Shown: in pieces, positions 42,194-51,770 of the stretch | How the letters are laid out: every line of letters starts with the position of its first letter | Numbering within the stretch: position 1 is the first letter of the stretch | Source: Woeseia oceani | GTDB taxonomy: Bacteria; Pseudomonadota; Gammaproteobacteria; Steroidobacterales; Woeseiaceae | Assembly (NCBI RefSeq): GCF_001677435.1 | Contig: NZ_CP016268.1 | Span: forward strand, 2,717,001 to 2,781,000 | DNA length: 64,000 nt | Direction: 5' to 3' | Position numbers and translations under genes: made by a program | Notes under the pieces: model-generated | Seen by the model: only the letters and a program-made list of their open reading frames with translations | Database searches by the model: none | Told to the model about the DNA's origin: nothing

Positions 42194-43591
42194 ATGCATA
42201 CCGATACCGTCATCGCCGCAAACCGCTTCGGGCTCGGTGCGAAACCCGGTGATCTGACCCGTATCGATGGCCGCCACGAACGCTGGCTGAAAGACCAACT
42301 CGCGGGGCCATCACGACCATCGCCGGTACTTGCCGACCTGCCAACGACGCCGAAAATTCTTGCCGATTTCAATCAGCTGCGAAACATGCGCAAATCCATA
42401 CGTGACAAAGACGACGATGCGCCCTCCCCGGACATCGTGCGCGAGTACACACGGATCGTGCGTACGCATTACGTCGCACAGGTCACCGCCCGCTATGCCC
42501 ACGCCGCCGTGACAGACCTGCCTTTCCACGAACGTCTCGTGCACTTCTGGGGCAATCACTTCGCGGTGCAAGCCAACAAGCAGCCGTTGTCGGCGCTCGC
42601 TGGCGCGTTCGAGAACGAGGCCATCCGGCCCAATCTTGGCGGGCGTTTTATCGATTTGCTGCTGGCCGTGGAACGCCACCCGGCCATGATCATGAATCTT
42701 GATAACCAGCGCTCGATCGGGCCGAACTCCACCTTGGCAAAACGTGCCAACAGCCGACGCAACAACCGTGAGCTCGGTCTCAATGAAAACCTGGCTCGCG
42801 AAATACTCGAGTTGCATACCCTCGGCGTCGACGGCGGTTACACACAGGACGATGTCACCGCGTTTGCCCGGGTCCTCACGGGCTGGTCGATTGGTGGCGG
42901 TGACCGGCCCGCATTGCGCGAAGGACGTCCCGGCGAGTTCGAATTTCGCGAGAACATTCACGAACCCGGCACGCAGACGGTACTCGGTCAGCGTTATGCG
43001 CAGAAGGATGAAGCGCAAGGCGTGGCCGTCTTACACGATCTGGCAATGCATCCGTCCACTGCCCGGCACATCGCCGGCAAACTCGCGCGGCACTTTGTGG
43101 CGGATGAACCGCCTGCCGCGCTGGTTGCGCGCCTGGCCGATACCTACCTTGAGTCCGGCGGCGACTTGCCGACCTTGCACGCGGCCCTTTCCGATGCGCC
43201 GGAGGCATACGCCAGTGTGCACGCCAAGTACAAGAGCCCCCATGAATACGTCATCTCTGCCTACCGTGCCTTTGACTACCAGCCGGACGATGGCCGCCGC
43301 CTGATCGGGTCGCTCGACCTGATGGGCCAGACGCCGTACCGACCCGGTTCACCGGCCGGCTGGCCGGACACGGCCGACGAATGGGGCGGTGCCGATGCTT
43401 TGCTGAAACGCATCGAGTGGGCGAATGCCGTAGCCGCTTTATCGGGTGACCGCGTCCAGCCCGTCGCGCTGGGCGAAGCCGCGCTGGGCGTCGGCATGAG
43501 CGCCAACACGCGAACCGCCGTCGCCCGCGCCGAAAGCACCTCACAAGGACTGGCGCTGTTACTCGCGTCGCCCGATTTTCAGCGGAGATAA
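42194..43591 (+). CDS. DUF1800 family protein
   Basis: 465 residues. Characteristic opening ANRFGLGAKPGDL and the stretches FHERLVHFWGNHFAV, NENLAREILELHTLGVDGGY, DDVTAFARVLTGWSI and LARHFVADEPPAALV identify DUF1800. DUF1800 genes are nearly always followed by DUF1501, as here, and the pair is thought to act in export or carbohydrate/sulfatase-related surface processes, without firm proof. GGAG precedes the ATG at 42194 by six bases. Its 3' end is part of a 146-bp tandem duplication. Confidence 0.92.
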   Translation: MHTDTVIAANRFGLGAKPGDLTRIDGRHERWLKDQLAGPSRPSPVLADLPTTPKILADFNQLRNMRKSIRDKDDDAPSPDIVREYTRIVRTHYVAQVTARYAHAAVTDLPFHERLVHFWGNHFAVQANKQPLSALAGAFENEAIRPNLGGRFIDLLLAVERHPAMIMNLDNQRSIGPNSTLAKRANSRRNNRELGLNENLAREILELHTLGVDGGYTQDDVTAFARVLTGWSIGGGDRPALREGRPGEFEFRENIHEPGTQTVLGQRYAQKDEAQGVAVLHDLAMHPSTARHIAGKLARHFVADEPPAALVARLADTYLESGGDLPTLHAALSDAPEAYASVHAKYKSPHEYVISAYRAFDYQPDDGRRLIGSLDLMGQTPYRPGSPAGWPDTADEWGGADALLKRIEWANAVAALSGDRVQPVALGEAALGVGMSANTRTAVARAESTSQGLALLLASPDFQRR

Positions 43592-43822
43592 AAATGCCGG
43601 ACCGACGAGAATTATCAAAACGAGTTGCCGCCACCAAGATGGTCTGCAGCCTCCCTGACCTGACCTTCGCGCGTACCGAAAGCACCTCACAAAGACTGGC
43701 GCTGTTACTGGCATCGCCCGATTTTCAGCGGAGATGAACATGCTGGACCGACGAGAATTATTAAAGCGCATGGCGGCAACCACCGTGGCCTGCAGCCTCC
43801 CTGGACTAACCTTCGGTCGCGC
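43531..43822 (+). repeat. 146-bp tandem duplication across the DUF1800-DUF1501 junction
   Basis: 43531-43676 and 43677-43822 are two diverged copies (about 85% identical by eye) covering the last 20 codons of DUF1800, the ribosome site and the first 28 codons of DUF1501. The period of 146 bp is not a multiple of three. The upstream copy has lost a usable DUF1501 continuation and forms a chimeric ORF; the downstream copy feeds the intact DUF1501 gene. Confidence 0.88.
43594..43737 (+). CDS. Chimeric 47-aa ORF made by tandem duplication
   Basis: ATG at 43594 with GGAG upstream. Residues 1-27 (MPDRRELSKRVAATKMVCSL and on) match the DUF1501 leader; residues 28-47 (ESTSQRLALLLASPDFQRR) match the DUF1800 C-terminus. 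It ends 2 bp before the DUF1501 start. It is probably a by-product of duplication, though it keeps a ribosome site and lies in the operon, so it could be translated and help couple the flanking genes. Confidence 0.5.
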   Translation: MPDRRELSKRVAATKMVCSLPDLTFARTESTSQRLALLLASPDFQRR

Positions 43823-44933
43823 CGACACGGACGCACGTTTTGTGCTGGTCATTCTGCGTGGCGCGATGGACGGTCTCGCGTTCGCCCCTCCCTACGGTGA
43901 CAAGGACTATGCCCGCACGCGTGGAGCGCTTGCGCTTGCTGCACCCGGCACGGACGACGGTGCGCTGAAGCTCGACAACCTGTTTGGCCTGCACCCGTCG
44001 TTCAAAGCCGTGCACGACATGTACCGCCGCGGCGAAGCAACGCTCTTGCACGCGGTCGCCAGCCCCTACCGCGAGCGCTCGCACTTCGACGGCCAGGACG
44101 TGCTGGAAAACGGCGCATTGAAGGCAGGCGATCTGCGCGACGGCTGGCTGAACCGCGCATTGGCATCGCTCGGTGGGTCGCTGGGCAATGAACGCGCAAT
44201 CGCCTTGTCACAAAGCACGCCGCTGATCTTGCGTGGCGCGCAATCCGTCACGAGCTGGGCGCCCTCCGCTATGCCCGATGCCAATGAAGATACCCTCCAG
44301 CGACTTGCCGACCTGTACGCCGATGATGAGTTTTTCCGCGTGCGTTTGCAGCAGGCACTCGAAGCACAAGCAATTGCCGGTGACAGCGATGGCATGGGCC
44401 GGACCCGCGGCAACGATGCCGTTCGATTTGAAGCATCGATGCGGCAGGCCGCACGCTTCCTGTCCGCCGGCAATGGACCGCAAATTGCCGTACTCGAATC
44501 CGGCGGCTGGGACACGCACGCAAACCAGGGAACGTTTGCAGGAAGCCTGGCCAATCGTTTCACCGGGCTCGACACGGGCCTCGCGACCTTGAAGAACGAA
44601 CTTGGCGATACCTGGAAAAACACCGTGGTCGTGGTGGCGACCGAGTTCGGTCGCACCGTGGCGGTCAACGGTACGCGCGGCACGGATCATGGCACCGCCA
44701 GCGCGGCGCTGCTTGCCGGTGGTTCGGTGCGCGGCGGCCGGGTCATCGCAAACTGGCCAGGTCTCAGTTCATCGGCACTGTACGAAGGCCGGGATCTCTA
44801 CCCGACCACGGACCTGCGCAGCCTGTTCAAAGCGGTACTGACTGAGCACCTCGGTGTGCCCGCTGAGCGGGTGGAAGCGGAGGTTTTCCCGGACAGCGAC
44901 AGTGCGCAGCCACTGGAGAACCTGCTTAGTTAG
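43740..44933 (+). CDS. DUF1501 family protein
   Basis: 397 residues. A Tat-like leader (DRRELLKRMAATTVACSLPG) predicts export. The body has the alkaline-phosphatase-like fold features of DUF1501: FVLVILRGAMDGLAFAPPYG, LFGLHPSFKAVHDMY, VLESGGWDTHANQGT, VVATEFGRTVAVNGTRGTDH. Start at 43740 rather than 43734, because the duplicated copy conserves only the later ATG and the ribosome site fits it. Paired with DUF1800 upstream. Confidence 0.92.
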   Translation: MLDRRELLKRMAATTVACSLPGLTFGRADTDARFVLVILRGAMDGLAFAPPYGDKDYARTRGALALAAPGTDDGALKLDNLFGLHPSFKAVHDMYRRGEATLLHAVASPYRERSHFDGQDVLENGALKAGDLRDGWLNRALASLGGSLGNERAIALSQSTPLILRGAQSVTSWAPSAMPDANEDTLQRLADLYADDEFFRVRLQQALEAQAIAGDSDGMGRTRGNDAVRFEASMRQAARFLSAGNGPQIAVLESGGWDTHANQGTFAGSLANRFTGLDTGLATLKNELGDTWKNTVVVVATEFGRTVAVNGTRGTDHGTASAALLAGGSVRGGRVIANWPGLSSSALYEGRDLYPTTDLRSLFKAVLTEHLGVPAERVEAEVFPDSDSAQPLENLLS

Positions 44934-45091
44934 AACAACTGTTTGATTGGCTGCCGGAGCGACACGCCGGTCACTTCAAGCTCGTGCGAACAGAGCACCT
45001 CGCTGTATCGGCTGGTCGCATGGCAACGGACGGATTGCCCGACAGTGGCTATGCCGAATCTCTGGCAAGACCGCCCTGTTGACGCGGTTGA

Positions 45092-46273
45092 TTAATTTGT
45101 TGCCGGGTAGACGCGCTTGCCACTCCGCAGATCACGCCCCACTACCGTGTTGTCAGTAGTGCCGTAATAAACTGTGTCATCCACCGTTGCCGGCGGGCCA
45201 GCAACATCGTCGGCGCTCCAGGTAATGGCTCTCGTGCGGAAATCAAACGCGTGCAACTGGAACGAAGCGCCATCGTTCAGGATCTCGAACAACAACCCGA
45301 CACCTTCGCTGGCCCGCATGGGCCCGTACAGTATGCCGTCGGTCGCCGTACTCCAGACGGCTTCGCCGGTGTGGCGATCAACACCGTAAAGATGCTGATC
45401 CTCAACGGTTGAGTAATACACAACGTCGTCGACCAGTGCGATGAAATTTCGCGACCCAACGTGCCGTGAATCCGCCGCACCCGGATCAAAGCGCCACAGC
45501 TGTTCGCCCGTCTTGCGGTTCACCGCGAACAGATTGCCCGCCCAGTCAGAAAAATACACCGCGTCTTCGCTCAGGGCAGGCACAACTGTGACGTGAGGCA
45601 CCTGATTCGGGAGCGCAGCACGATTCTTGTCGTCGGTACTGGAGCGCCACATCAGTTCGCCCGTATCGATATCGAAGGCGTACATATGGCCATCCCATGT
45701 ACCGATGTAACCCACTCCATCCATGATGGGGATAGTCCACGCCTGCGGTTCTTCGCCAAGCTTGAGTTGCCAGACGGCACGCCCGGTTGCCAGCTCAACG
45801 GCGTAGACACGAAAATCTTCACTGCTGAAATACGCGATGCCATCGACGACGTTGGGCGTGCCGTTGATAAAGATGTCCCGCACGTCCCAGTCAACATCAC
45901 CCGCCGCAAACACCCAGCGCTGCGCGCCACTCTTCTTATCGACTGCACGCAACCGCCCGTCCTGACTGCCGTACAACACCAGCGAGTCGCCGACGTAGGG
46001 CGCGTGAAATACCGGCCCATCGGCCGTCGCCCGCCACAACTCACGACCTGTACGCATGTCCACAGCATGCAAATTGCCGGCAGCTGTGCCGATGTACATG
46101 ACGCCATCGGCGATCGCGGCCTGACCCGGCCTGCCCTCGAGCTGAATCGGTTGCGCATTCAGTTCGGTTTCAACCTTGGCCGAAATGGCAGCGAAGACAC
46201 TGCTGCAGAACAACAACGCAATACCTATAAGGGCGGCACGGCAAACTGATTGGTAAGAGAAATGTAATGGCAT
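45092..46273 (-). CDS. Exported PQQ-like beta-propeller protein
   Basis: 393 residues with a signal peptide (about 1-28). Repeats of the type LHAVDMRTGRELWRA, LRAVDKKSGAQRWVF, VYAVELATGRAVWQL, MYAFDIDTGELMWRS and LFAVNRKTGEQLWRF form a seven- or eight-blade propeller as in BamB and quinoprotein dehydrogenases. No cofactor-binding residues or lipobox were recognised, so a scaffold or binding role in the periplasm is more likely than dehydrogenase activity. GGGAG precedes the ATG. It is monocistronic. Confidence 0.85.
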   Translation of the reverse strand: MPLHFSYQSVCRAALIGIALLFCSSVFAAISAKVETELNAQPIQLEGRPGQAAIADGVMYIGTAAGNLHAVDMRTGRELWRATADGPVFHAPYVGDSLVLYGSQDGRLRAVDKKSGAQRWVFAAGDVDWDVRDIFINGTPNVVDGIAYFSSEDFRVYAVELATGRAVWQLKLGEEPQAWTIPIMDGVGYIGTWDGHMYAFDIDTGELMWRSSTDDKNRAALPNQVPHVTVVPALSEDAVYFSDWAGNLFAVNRKTGEQLWRFDPGAADSRHVGSRNFIALVDDVVYYSTVEDQHLYGVDRHTGEAVWSTATDGILYGPMRASEGVGLLFEILNDGASFQLHAFDFRTRAITWSADDVAGPPATVDDTVYYGTTDNTVVGRDLRSGKRVYPATN

Positions 46274-46521
46274 AGCAACTCCCGGTGACCGATCTCGGCG
46301 TTCCTGTGAAGCCCGACCGCCCAGCTCAAGGACTACAATTGACAGGGTACTTGCAGCACGGCTGACGGACGGCGCCCAATGACCTGATTACATCGAATTA
46401 CAGCAGCTACCGAAAATTATCGCCAATGACGGAATGTGCTATCGCGTCGGCTGCTGAAAACTACCATACGGCCGTATTCATACACTGATCGACGCAATTG
46501 CTGCAATTTGTGTGGAGCCCC

Positions 46522-46734
46522 GTGCGTGGAAAACAACAACCGTCACGGTCGTTTGACCTTGCATCGCAGGCCATGCGCGGGATTCGCGAGCGCACAGAAC
46601 TCGACCAGGAAAACGTTGCCAGCTTGATGCACATCTCCGCCGCCACCTTGCGCTGCCGGGAGCAAGGCCGCGACGACCGGACGGTCCCGCCGCAGCTTGA
46701 CTCGCGGCTATACCAAATTATCCGCAGCCCGTAG
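46522..46734 (+). CDS. Small helix-turn-helix protein (70 aa)
   Basis: A GTG start with GGAG a few bases upstream gives a protein with an XRE-like core (AMRGIRERTELDQENVASLM then SAATLRCREQGRDD). The second helix is imperfect. It could regulate the serine hydrolase gene downstream. The surrounding 46274-46521 and 46735-46884 contain no other gene. Confidence 0.45.
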   Translation: MRGKQQPSRSFDLASQAMRGIRERTELDQENVASLMHISAATLRCREQGRDDRTVPPQLDSRLYQIIRSP

Positions 46735-46884
46735 TGGCCGCCCTCAATCGTTGATTTGCTCGAGCGAGACCCGCATTATCAGGACCGATTGCAGGCCTTA
46801 ATCGCGACGCAGCATTGCCACACGCTGATTTCGCGATTACCGAAGAACAAGTAAGAAAACGCAACTTCAGCCAAGGAAATCGCA

Positions 46885-48561
46885 ATGCCCCTGTCGCTAA
46901 CTACACGACGTTCTTTGTACTTTTTTGCTCTGCCAGCGCTGTTGGCATCCCTTGCGTTCGCGACGCCCGCGCCACCCGATGCCGGCGAACAGGTCGACGA
47001 GATATTCGCTGAATGGAACTCCGTGCAAAGCCCGGGTTGCGCGGTTGGCGTCGAAGTCGATCAGCGACGGGTCCTGAGTCGCAGCTACGGCATGTCCGAG
47101 CTTGAGCACAACATCCCGATAACGCCGGACACCATCTTCGAAGCCGGCTCAGTCTCCAAGCAGTTTACCGCCGCGGCGATCCAGTTGCTCGCAATGGACG
47201 GCAAACTGTCGCTTGATGACGATGTTCGCAAATTCGTGCCGGAAGTCCCCGACTACGCCGAGACGATCACGCTGCGGCACATGCTGAACCACACCAGCGG
47301 ACTGCGCGACTGGGGCAGCGTCGCCTACCTCTCGGGCTGGGGACGCTACGAACGTTCGCACACGCATGCACACGTGCTCGACATCGTCAGCCGTCAGAGC
47401 CAGCTCAACTTCATGCCCGGTACGGAGTATTCCTACAGCAACACCGGTTACAACCTGCTCGCGATTATCGTTGCTCGTGTCAGCGGCATGTCCTTCGCCG
47501 AGTTCAGCAAACGCCGCATCTTCGAGCCTTTGGGCATGGACAATACCCAGTGGCGTGACAACTACCGGCGCATTGTTCCCGGGCGCAGTGCGGCTTACAG
47601 CGCGAACGATGACGGCGTTTTCACCATCGACCGTCCGATCGAACATGTACACGGCAATGGCGGTCTCCTCACCACTATCGGCGATCTGTTGATCTGGAAT
47701 CGCGCGCTGGCCAATGAACGCCTGGGAAAACCGGGCTTCGCAGAGCGCATGTATACCCAGGGCCGATTAACGAGCGGAAGACAGATCAAATACGCGTCCG
47801 GTGTGAGTGTCAGTTCATTCAACGGGGTGCCGTCGGTAACGCACACTGGCGCTACCTCCGGCTATCGTGCTTTTTTGGGTAGCTACGGGAACGGCTCACT
47901 GTCCATTGCGATGCTATGCAATGTGAGCAATGCCAACCCTGGCAAACTCGGCAACCAGATCGCATCTGTCTACCTCGGCGTGAACGATGCCGAGGAAGCA
48001 CAATCCTCACCCACGAAAGGTGCGCCTAGCCGCCGCCAATTGGCCGCTTTGTCCGGCTTGTACCGCGATACTCTAACGGGCGAACCGCTGCGGATCACCG
48101 TGAAAGATGGCCAACTGCTCGCTGACAACAACACGCCACTGCAAGCGGTCTCCAGCACAGAGTTCGAAATCCTCGAGGCTGAACAGCGCCTGGTCTTCGA
48201 CTCGAACGGCGATGACCGCCCACGACTCACAAGACTCTCCGGTGACTACGAGATTCGGCATTACGAGCCGGTCGCAAGCGTCACGCCGACTGCCAATGCA
48301 TTACAAGCACTCGAAGGCGAATACTATAGCGCCGATGCGGAAGCCACATTGACCGTCGCGCTTGAGGAGGGACAGCTGGTAGCACGACGCAGGCCCGACA
48401 GCGAATTCGCACTGGAACCCGTTTATGAAGATGGCTTCGATGCAGACGGTCTTGGTTTCGTACGATTTTACAGAAACGACAACTCGTTCCCGGCTGAGCT
48501 TAGTATTTACGGCTCACGGGTCTATGATATGCGTTTTCAGCGGCGCACCGACGGCAAGTAA
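46885..48561 (+). CDS. Exported serine hydrolase (class C beta-lactamase family)
   Basis: 558 residues. Signal peptide about 1-27. The penicillin-binding fold carries SVSK (S89, K92), YSN (Y184-N186) and HTG in place of KTG (VTHTGATSGY). A second part (about 385-558) is a beta-rich C-terminal domain of the kind fused to esterase or D-aminopeptidase-like members. Substrate unknown; it may act on D-amino acid peptides or esters in the periplasm. AAGGA precedes the ATG. Confidence 0.9.
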   Translation: MPLSLTTRRSLYFFALPALLASLAFATPAPPDAGEQVDEIFAEWNSVQSPGCAVGVEVDQRRVLSRSYGMSELEHNIPITPDTIFEAGSVSKQFTAAAIQLLAMDGKLSLDDDVRKFVPEVPDYAETITLRHMLNHTSGLRDWGSVAYLSGWGRYERSHTHAHVLDIVSRQSQLNFMPGTEYSYSNTGYNLLAIIVARVSGMSFAEFSKRRIFEPLGMDNTQWRDNYRRIVPGRSAAYSANDDGVFTIDRPIEHVHGNGGLLTTIGDLLIWNRALANERLGKPGFAERMYTQGRLTSGRQIKYASGVSVSSFNGVPSVTHTGATSGYRAFLGSYGNGSLSIAMLCNVSNANPGKLGNQIASVYLGVNDAEEAQSSPTKGAPSRRQLAALSGLYRDTLTGEPLRITVKDGQLLADNNTPLQAVSSTEFEILEAEQRLVFDSNGDDRPRLTRLSGDYEIRHYEPVASVTPTANALQALEGEYYSADAEATLTVALEEGQLVARRRPDSEFALEPVYEDGFDADGLGFVRFYRNDNSFPAELSIYGSRVYDMRFQRRTDGK

Positions 48562-48677
48562 ACTGAAACTATAGACAACAACATAAGCAGGCATCGTCTG
48601 ACCGGCCGCCTTGTTGGCAAACATGCCTCGTTGCATGGCGCTTGGCGAAAGAACGTCGTAACTGGAATGGAGGCAAT

Positions 48678-48935
48678 ATGAAAATGACAGCTTCGATTCA
48701 AAACTGCCATTTTGGGTTCCAGTGTGAAATGACCTGGGACGAACTTGAACCGACCCGTAACGAGCATGTAAGACTTTGCCATAAATGTGCAAGCCGGGTT
48801 ACTTACTGTGCTACGGACAGTGCGCTGGCAAAAGCAGTACGAAAAGGCCAATGCGTAGCAATCGATCGAATAGTTGAGGAACGAACGGTACGAATGGTCG
48901 GGGACATTGATCCACGCCACTTCGACGACCTCTAG
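48678..48935 (+). CDS. Small cysteine-rich protein, probably zinc-binding
   Basis: 85 residues with six cysteines at 10, 16, 34, 37, 44 and 59. The pattern CEMTWDEL-x-PT, RLCHKCASRVTYC and GQCVAI recalls a widespread uncharacterised family whose core is C-W-L-T then R-C-C-V-C and GHCVA. The CxxC and nearby cysteines could bind zinc. A GGAGG ribosome site supports the ATG at 48678. No signal peptide, so it is cytoplasmic. Confidence 0.7.
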   Translation: MKMTASIQNCHFGFQCEMTWDELEPTRNEHVRLCHKCASRVTYCATDSALAKAVRKGQCVAIDRIVEERTVRMVGDIDPRHFDDL

Positions 48936-48996
48936 CCAAACCGGAACTCACAGACTGTACTGATTAATGCGCGAGACCCAGGAGGGTGCGTACACA

Positions 48997-51372
48997 ATGA
49001 ATTCAAAGAACCCGGCGAATACCTGCTGCCAGCCAAACCTTGACCGCCCTTTTTCACTGGCTACGGCTGGCAGAATCATCATCTCGTTTGCAATCCTTTG
49101 CTGCGTACTCCTGACAACGGCATTCGCTGCGCCCGACCACTACCTGGCGCCTAAAGAACAGCGTGACAAGGCGGCGAAAATCGCCGCCCAATACCGCGAG
49201 CTGGCCGGCAAAATCCCGAGCGAGATGTATGAAATTGAAGGGCTCGCCGACCGTCTCGATTACGATCTCGATTCCGCGGCGGATTACGTCGCCCGGCAAA
49301 TCGCTTTCGACCCCTATCACGGCATACTGCGGGGGCCGGACGGTACCTTGGCCGCGAATGCCGGTTCGGCATGGGATCAGGCCGGGTTGCTGGTCTCTCT
49401 GATCAACACCATGGGCGGCGATGCGAGAGTTGTCCAGGGAGCGTTGTCAAAATCAGAAGCCGCGAGACTCTTGCTGGCAGCATTCGAACCTCGTGCCCCG
49501 TTTGCAACCCCACTGGACCCACAGGCCATCCAAGACACCTTCGACGACGTCTTGCCGACGAATTCGATGGAGTCCGCACAAACGACAAGCACTGCCACGG
49601 GCAGTCGCAGCAGTACCGATACATTTGAGCAACGCGTTAGCCGCATCACCAACACCGTTCTGCAAGCCTTGAAAGCGCAAGGTGTTTCAGTCGCTGATTC
49701 CGCGGGTACAGATGAGTTACTGGCCGCCTTATCGAAATCCTACGCGTGGGTTGAATACCGGGAATCACCCAATGAACCCTGGCAGGCTGTACACCCCGCT
49801 TTTGGCAAGCAAGCCGCGCCAGCGGTTACAGCCGTCGCCTATGCGAAGACGGAAGCACCGGAGGAATGGGTGCACTACCTGAGCATCGAACTGGAAATCG
49901 AACGGCACAGCGGCAACGCGTACAGTTCGGAACCCATCATTGAGCCCTATCGCGGCACGGTCGCCAGTTTTGCAACGCAACAGACCATCCTCGAAATCGG
50001 TCCCAGTCAGGCGCCCTCGCCGGGTGGCAAGCAAGCGGACTATTTCGTCCCGGTCATCAATGGCAATCTCGCGCGCGGTGCCAAGGCCTTTACCCTGCTG
50101 GGCATGACGGCAGCGGCAGAAGATGCCGCGGCTGGACCTGCGATATTCGCAACGGTCGGCGGCAAACTGGGCTCGGCATTGGGCGGGATCAACGATGCCA
50201 GCGGCTCCGAGGACAACAGCCCGCGCCTGACCGGGGTCACGCTGGTAATCACGCATACCGCACCGGGCGGTGAAACCCGCGCCGAACGCCGCCGGCTGGT
50301 CGATTTCCGTCAATCCATGCCGGATGACCCAACGCGACAGCTGCTCACCAGTGCCGTTATTGATGTCGGCACGGGCCGGGAGAACGGCGCGCGCGATCTC
50401 CGCGCAGTGCTCCTCTCCAATGCCAGCTTCATCACCCGGGTGCCTTACGTTGCCGCATTGAGTCAGGGCGACATGCAAAAGGAAGAAGTTCCCGCGCACC
50501 CCGCGTTCGAACGCGACTACGAACAGCTCGCATGGCAGGACATTCGGACGCTGGGCGCATTGCTCGAGCCACAGCCCAGCGCAACGAGTGTTATTACCCG
50601 CCAGTCGCCACTTGTAGTGATGACGCGTCTGGCGGCCAACTACGACCGGGATGCGCGCATGCTGCAGATCGTGGACATTGTCCACAACAGCACACTGGCC
50701 TTGCAGTTGAATGGCGCTGCGGCAAAAATCGCGCCTCAGAACAACGTGCGCCAGGGCGTGCGCGAAACACTGGCAGAGGAATACCTGGCTGGTATTGGTG
50801 GCGAAGACACGTGGCTCAACAGCCCGTCGTCACAAACAATCGCCAGTGTCACTGAACTCAACGATTGGCTACAAGAGAACAACGTGACAGCAGGCAGCCG
50901 TGACCGAATGACCGCCGACCTGCAGCAATCCGGCACGATCCTCATGTCAGGGTTCGAAGCGGAACCGCGTTGGTGGCGAATCAACGCACAGACCGGGCAA
51001 ACACTGGGCATGGGAACCTACGGCGGTCAGGCGGCCACGGAAACGCTGGCGGTAGGAAGCGTCGCCCAGGCCGTGTGCGGCGCATTGACGGTCGGTTTCT
51101 TCGCCTACAGTGCGTTCTCGTGCGAGAGTGCTTATGCGAATAACCCCTCCATGCTTGCCTGCTGCCTCACCGGCAACACCCTCCTCGCTGCCAGCGGCAT
51201 CAAACTGGGTGCTGCAGCCACGTCGCAAACGCTGGGCTTTCTGTCCGCCTCAGGCGTACTGCAAAGCGAAGTTGCGGTTGCCGTCATACTTGGGGAGACG
51301 GCATTGAACGTCCAGATGACGGCGGTGGGACTGGGCGTTGATCCGCTTTGCAGCGCCGTGACCGGCAACTAG
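48997..51372 (+). CDS. Transglutaminase-like exported protein lacking catalytic residues
   Basis: 791 residues from the ATG at 48997; a weaker ATG is at 48967. AGGAGG lies 11 bases before the chosen start. A signal peptide or anchor spans about 25-45. Residues about 110-270 resemble a transglutaminase core (SAWDQAGLLVSLINTMGGDA, YAWVEYRESPNEPWQAVHP), but the Cys, His and Asp of the triad are replaced. The C-terminal 100 residues are hydrophobic with paired cysteines (LACCLTGNTLLAASG) and may sit in the membrane. It probably binds rather than cleaves peptides. Function unknown. Confidence 0.7.
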   Translation: MNSKNPANTCCQPNLDRPFSLATAGRIIISFAILCCVLLTTAFAAPDHYLAPKEQRDKAAKIAAQYRELAGKIPSEMYEIEGLADRLDYDLDSAADYVARQIAFDPYHGILRGPDGTLAANAGSAWDQAGLLVSLINTMGGDARVVQGALSKSEAARLLLAAFEPRAPFATPLDPQAIQDTFDDVLPTNSMESAQTTSTATGSRSSTDTFEQRVSRITNTVLQALKAQGVSVADSAGTDELLAALSKSYAWVEYRESPNEPWQAVHPAFGKQAAPAVTAVAYAKTEAPEEWVHYLSIELEIERHSGNAYSSEPIIEPYRGTVASFATQQTILEIGPSQAPSPGGKQADYFVPVINGNLARGAKAFTLLGMTAAAEDAAAGPAIFATVGGKLGSALGGINDASGSEDNSPRLTGVTLVITHTAPGGETRAERRRLVDFRQSMPDDPTRQLLTSAVIDVGTGRENGARDLRAVLLSNASFITRVPYVAALSQGDMQKEEVPAHPAFERDYEQLAWQDIRTLGALLEPQPSATSVITRQSPLVVMTRLAANYDRDARMLQIVDIVHNSTLALQLNGAAAKIAPQNNVRQGVRETLAEEYLAGIGGEDTWLNSPSSQTIASVTELNDWLQENNVTAGSRDRMTADLQQSGTILMSGFEAEPRWWRINAQTGQTLGMGTYGGQAATETLAVGSVAQAVCGALTVGFFAYSAFSCESAYANNPSMLACCLTGNTLLAASGIKLGAAATSQTLGFLSASGVLQSEVAVAVILGETALNVQMTAVGLGVDPLCSAVTGN

Positions 51373-51387
51373 TCTCGAAACGCCTCG

Positions 51388-51590
51388 CTACTGGTCTGGC
51401 GCCAGGTAGTCTGCAAACCACTCGCTGATTTGTTGCCAGGAATCGCGAATATTGGCAGGCGAGCTGAACACGTGTCCCTCGCCCCGGTAGCGAATGAATT
51501 TCGCGTCCTTGTTCAGTCGCAGCAACGCGGTGAACATTTGCTCTGCTTTAGACATGGCAATGAAATCCCGGCGCCGTGCATCAACATGGC
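51388..51590 (-). pseudogene. S9-type prolyl oligopeptidase, C-terminal remnant
   Basis: The frame ending TAG at 51388 reads MSKAEQMFTALLRLNKDAKF, then IRYRGEGHVFSSPANIRDSW, matching the end of alpha/beta-hydrolase peptidases of family S9 with the active-site histidine in GEGH. Just upstream, LMHGAG and DFIAMSK are joined by a one-base shift. Nothing of the serine motif remains. The other bases of 51373-51770 hold the iron-regulated promoter of the TonB receptor. Confidence 0.7.
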
Positions 51591-51701
51591 CGGCGTTGAA
51601 GCAGATTCAACCTGGAACAGCCATGAAAGCATTTTGTGGCAGGAATGCAGCGACCTATACCTCGTTCCGATCAGCACCAGCGGGTTTTCAACGGCGCCCT
51701 A

Positions 51702-51737
51702 TTGACATTTGCCTTGTTGCAAATAAGAATCATTCGC
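51702..51737 (+). promoter_or_regulatory. Promoter with Fur box for the iron-type TonB receptor
   Basis: A -35 TTGACA (51702-51707) is followed about 17 bp later by TAAGAAT. A near-palindromic GCAAATAAGAATCATTCGC (51719-51737) covers the -10. It resembles the 19-bp Fur consensus with the AAT-centre pattern. Fur repression under iron sufficiency is the natural reading. Confidence 0.7.
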
Positions 51738-51770
51738 AAAATAACTACCGGATAAAGCAAGGTAAACTGA

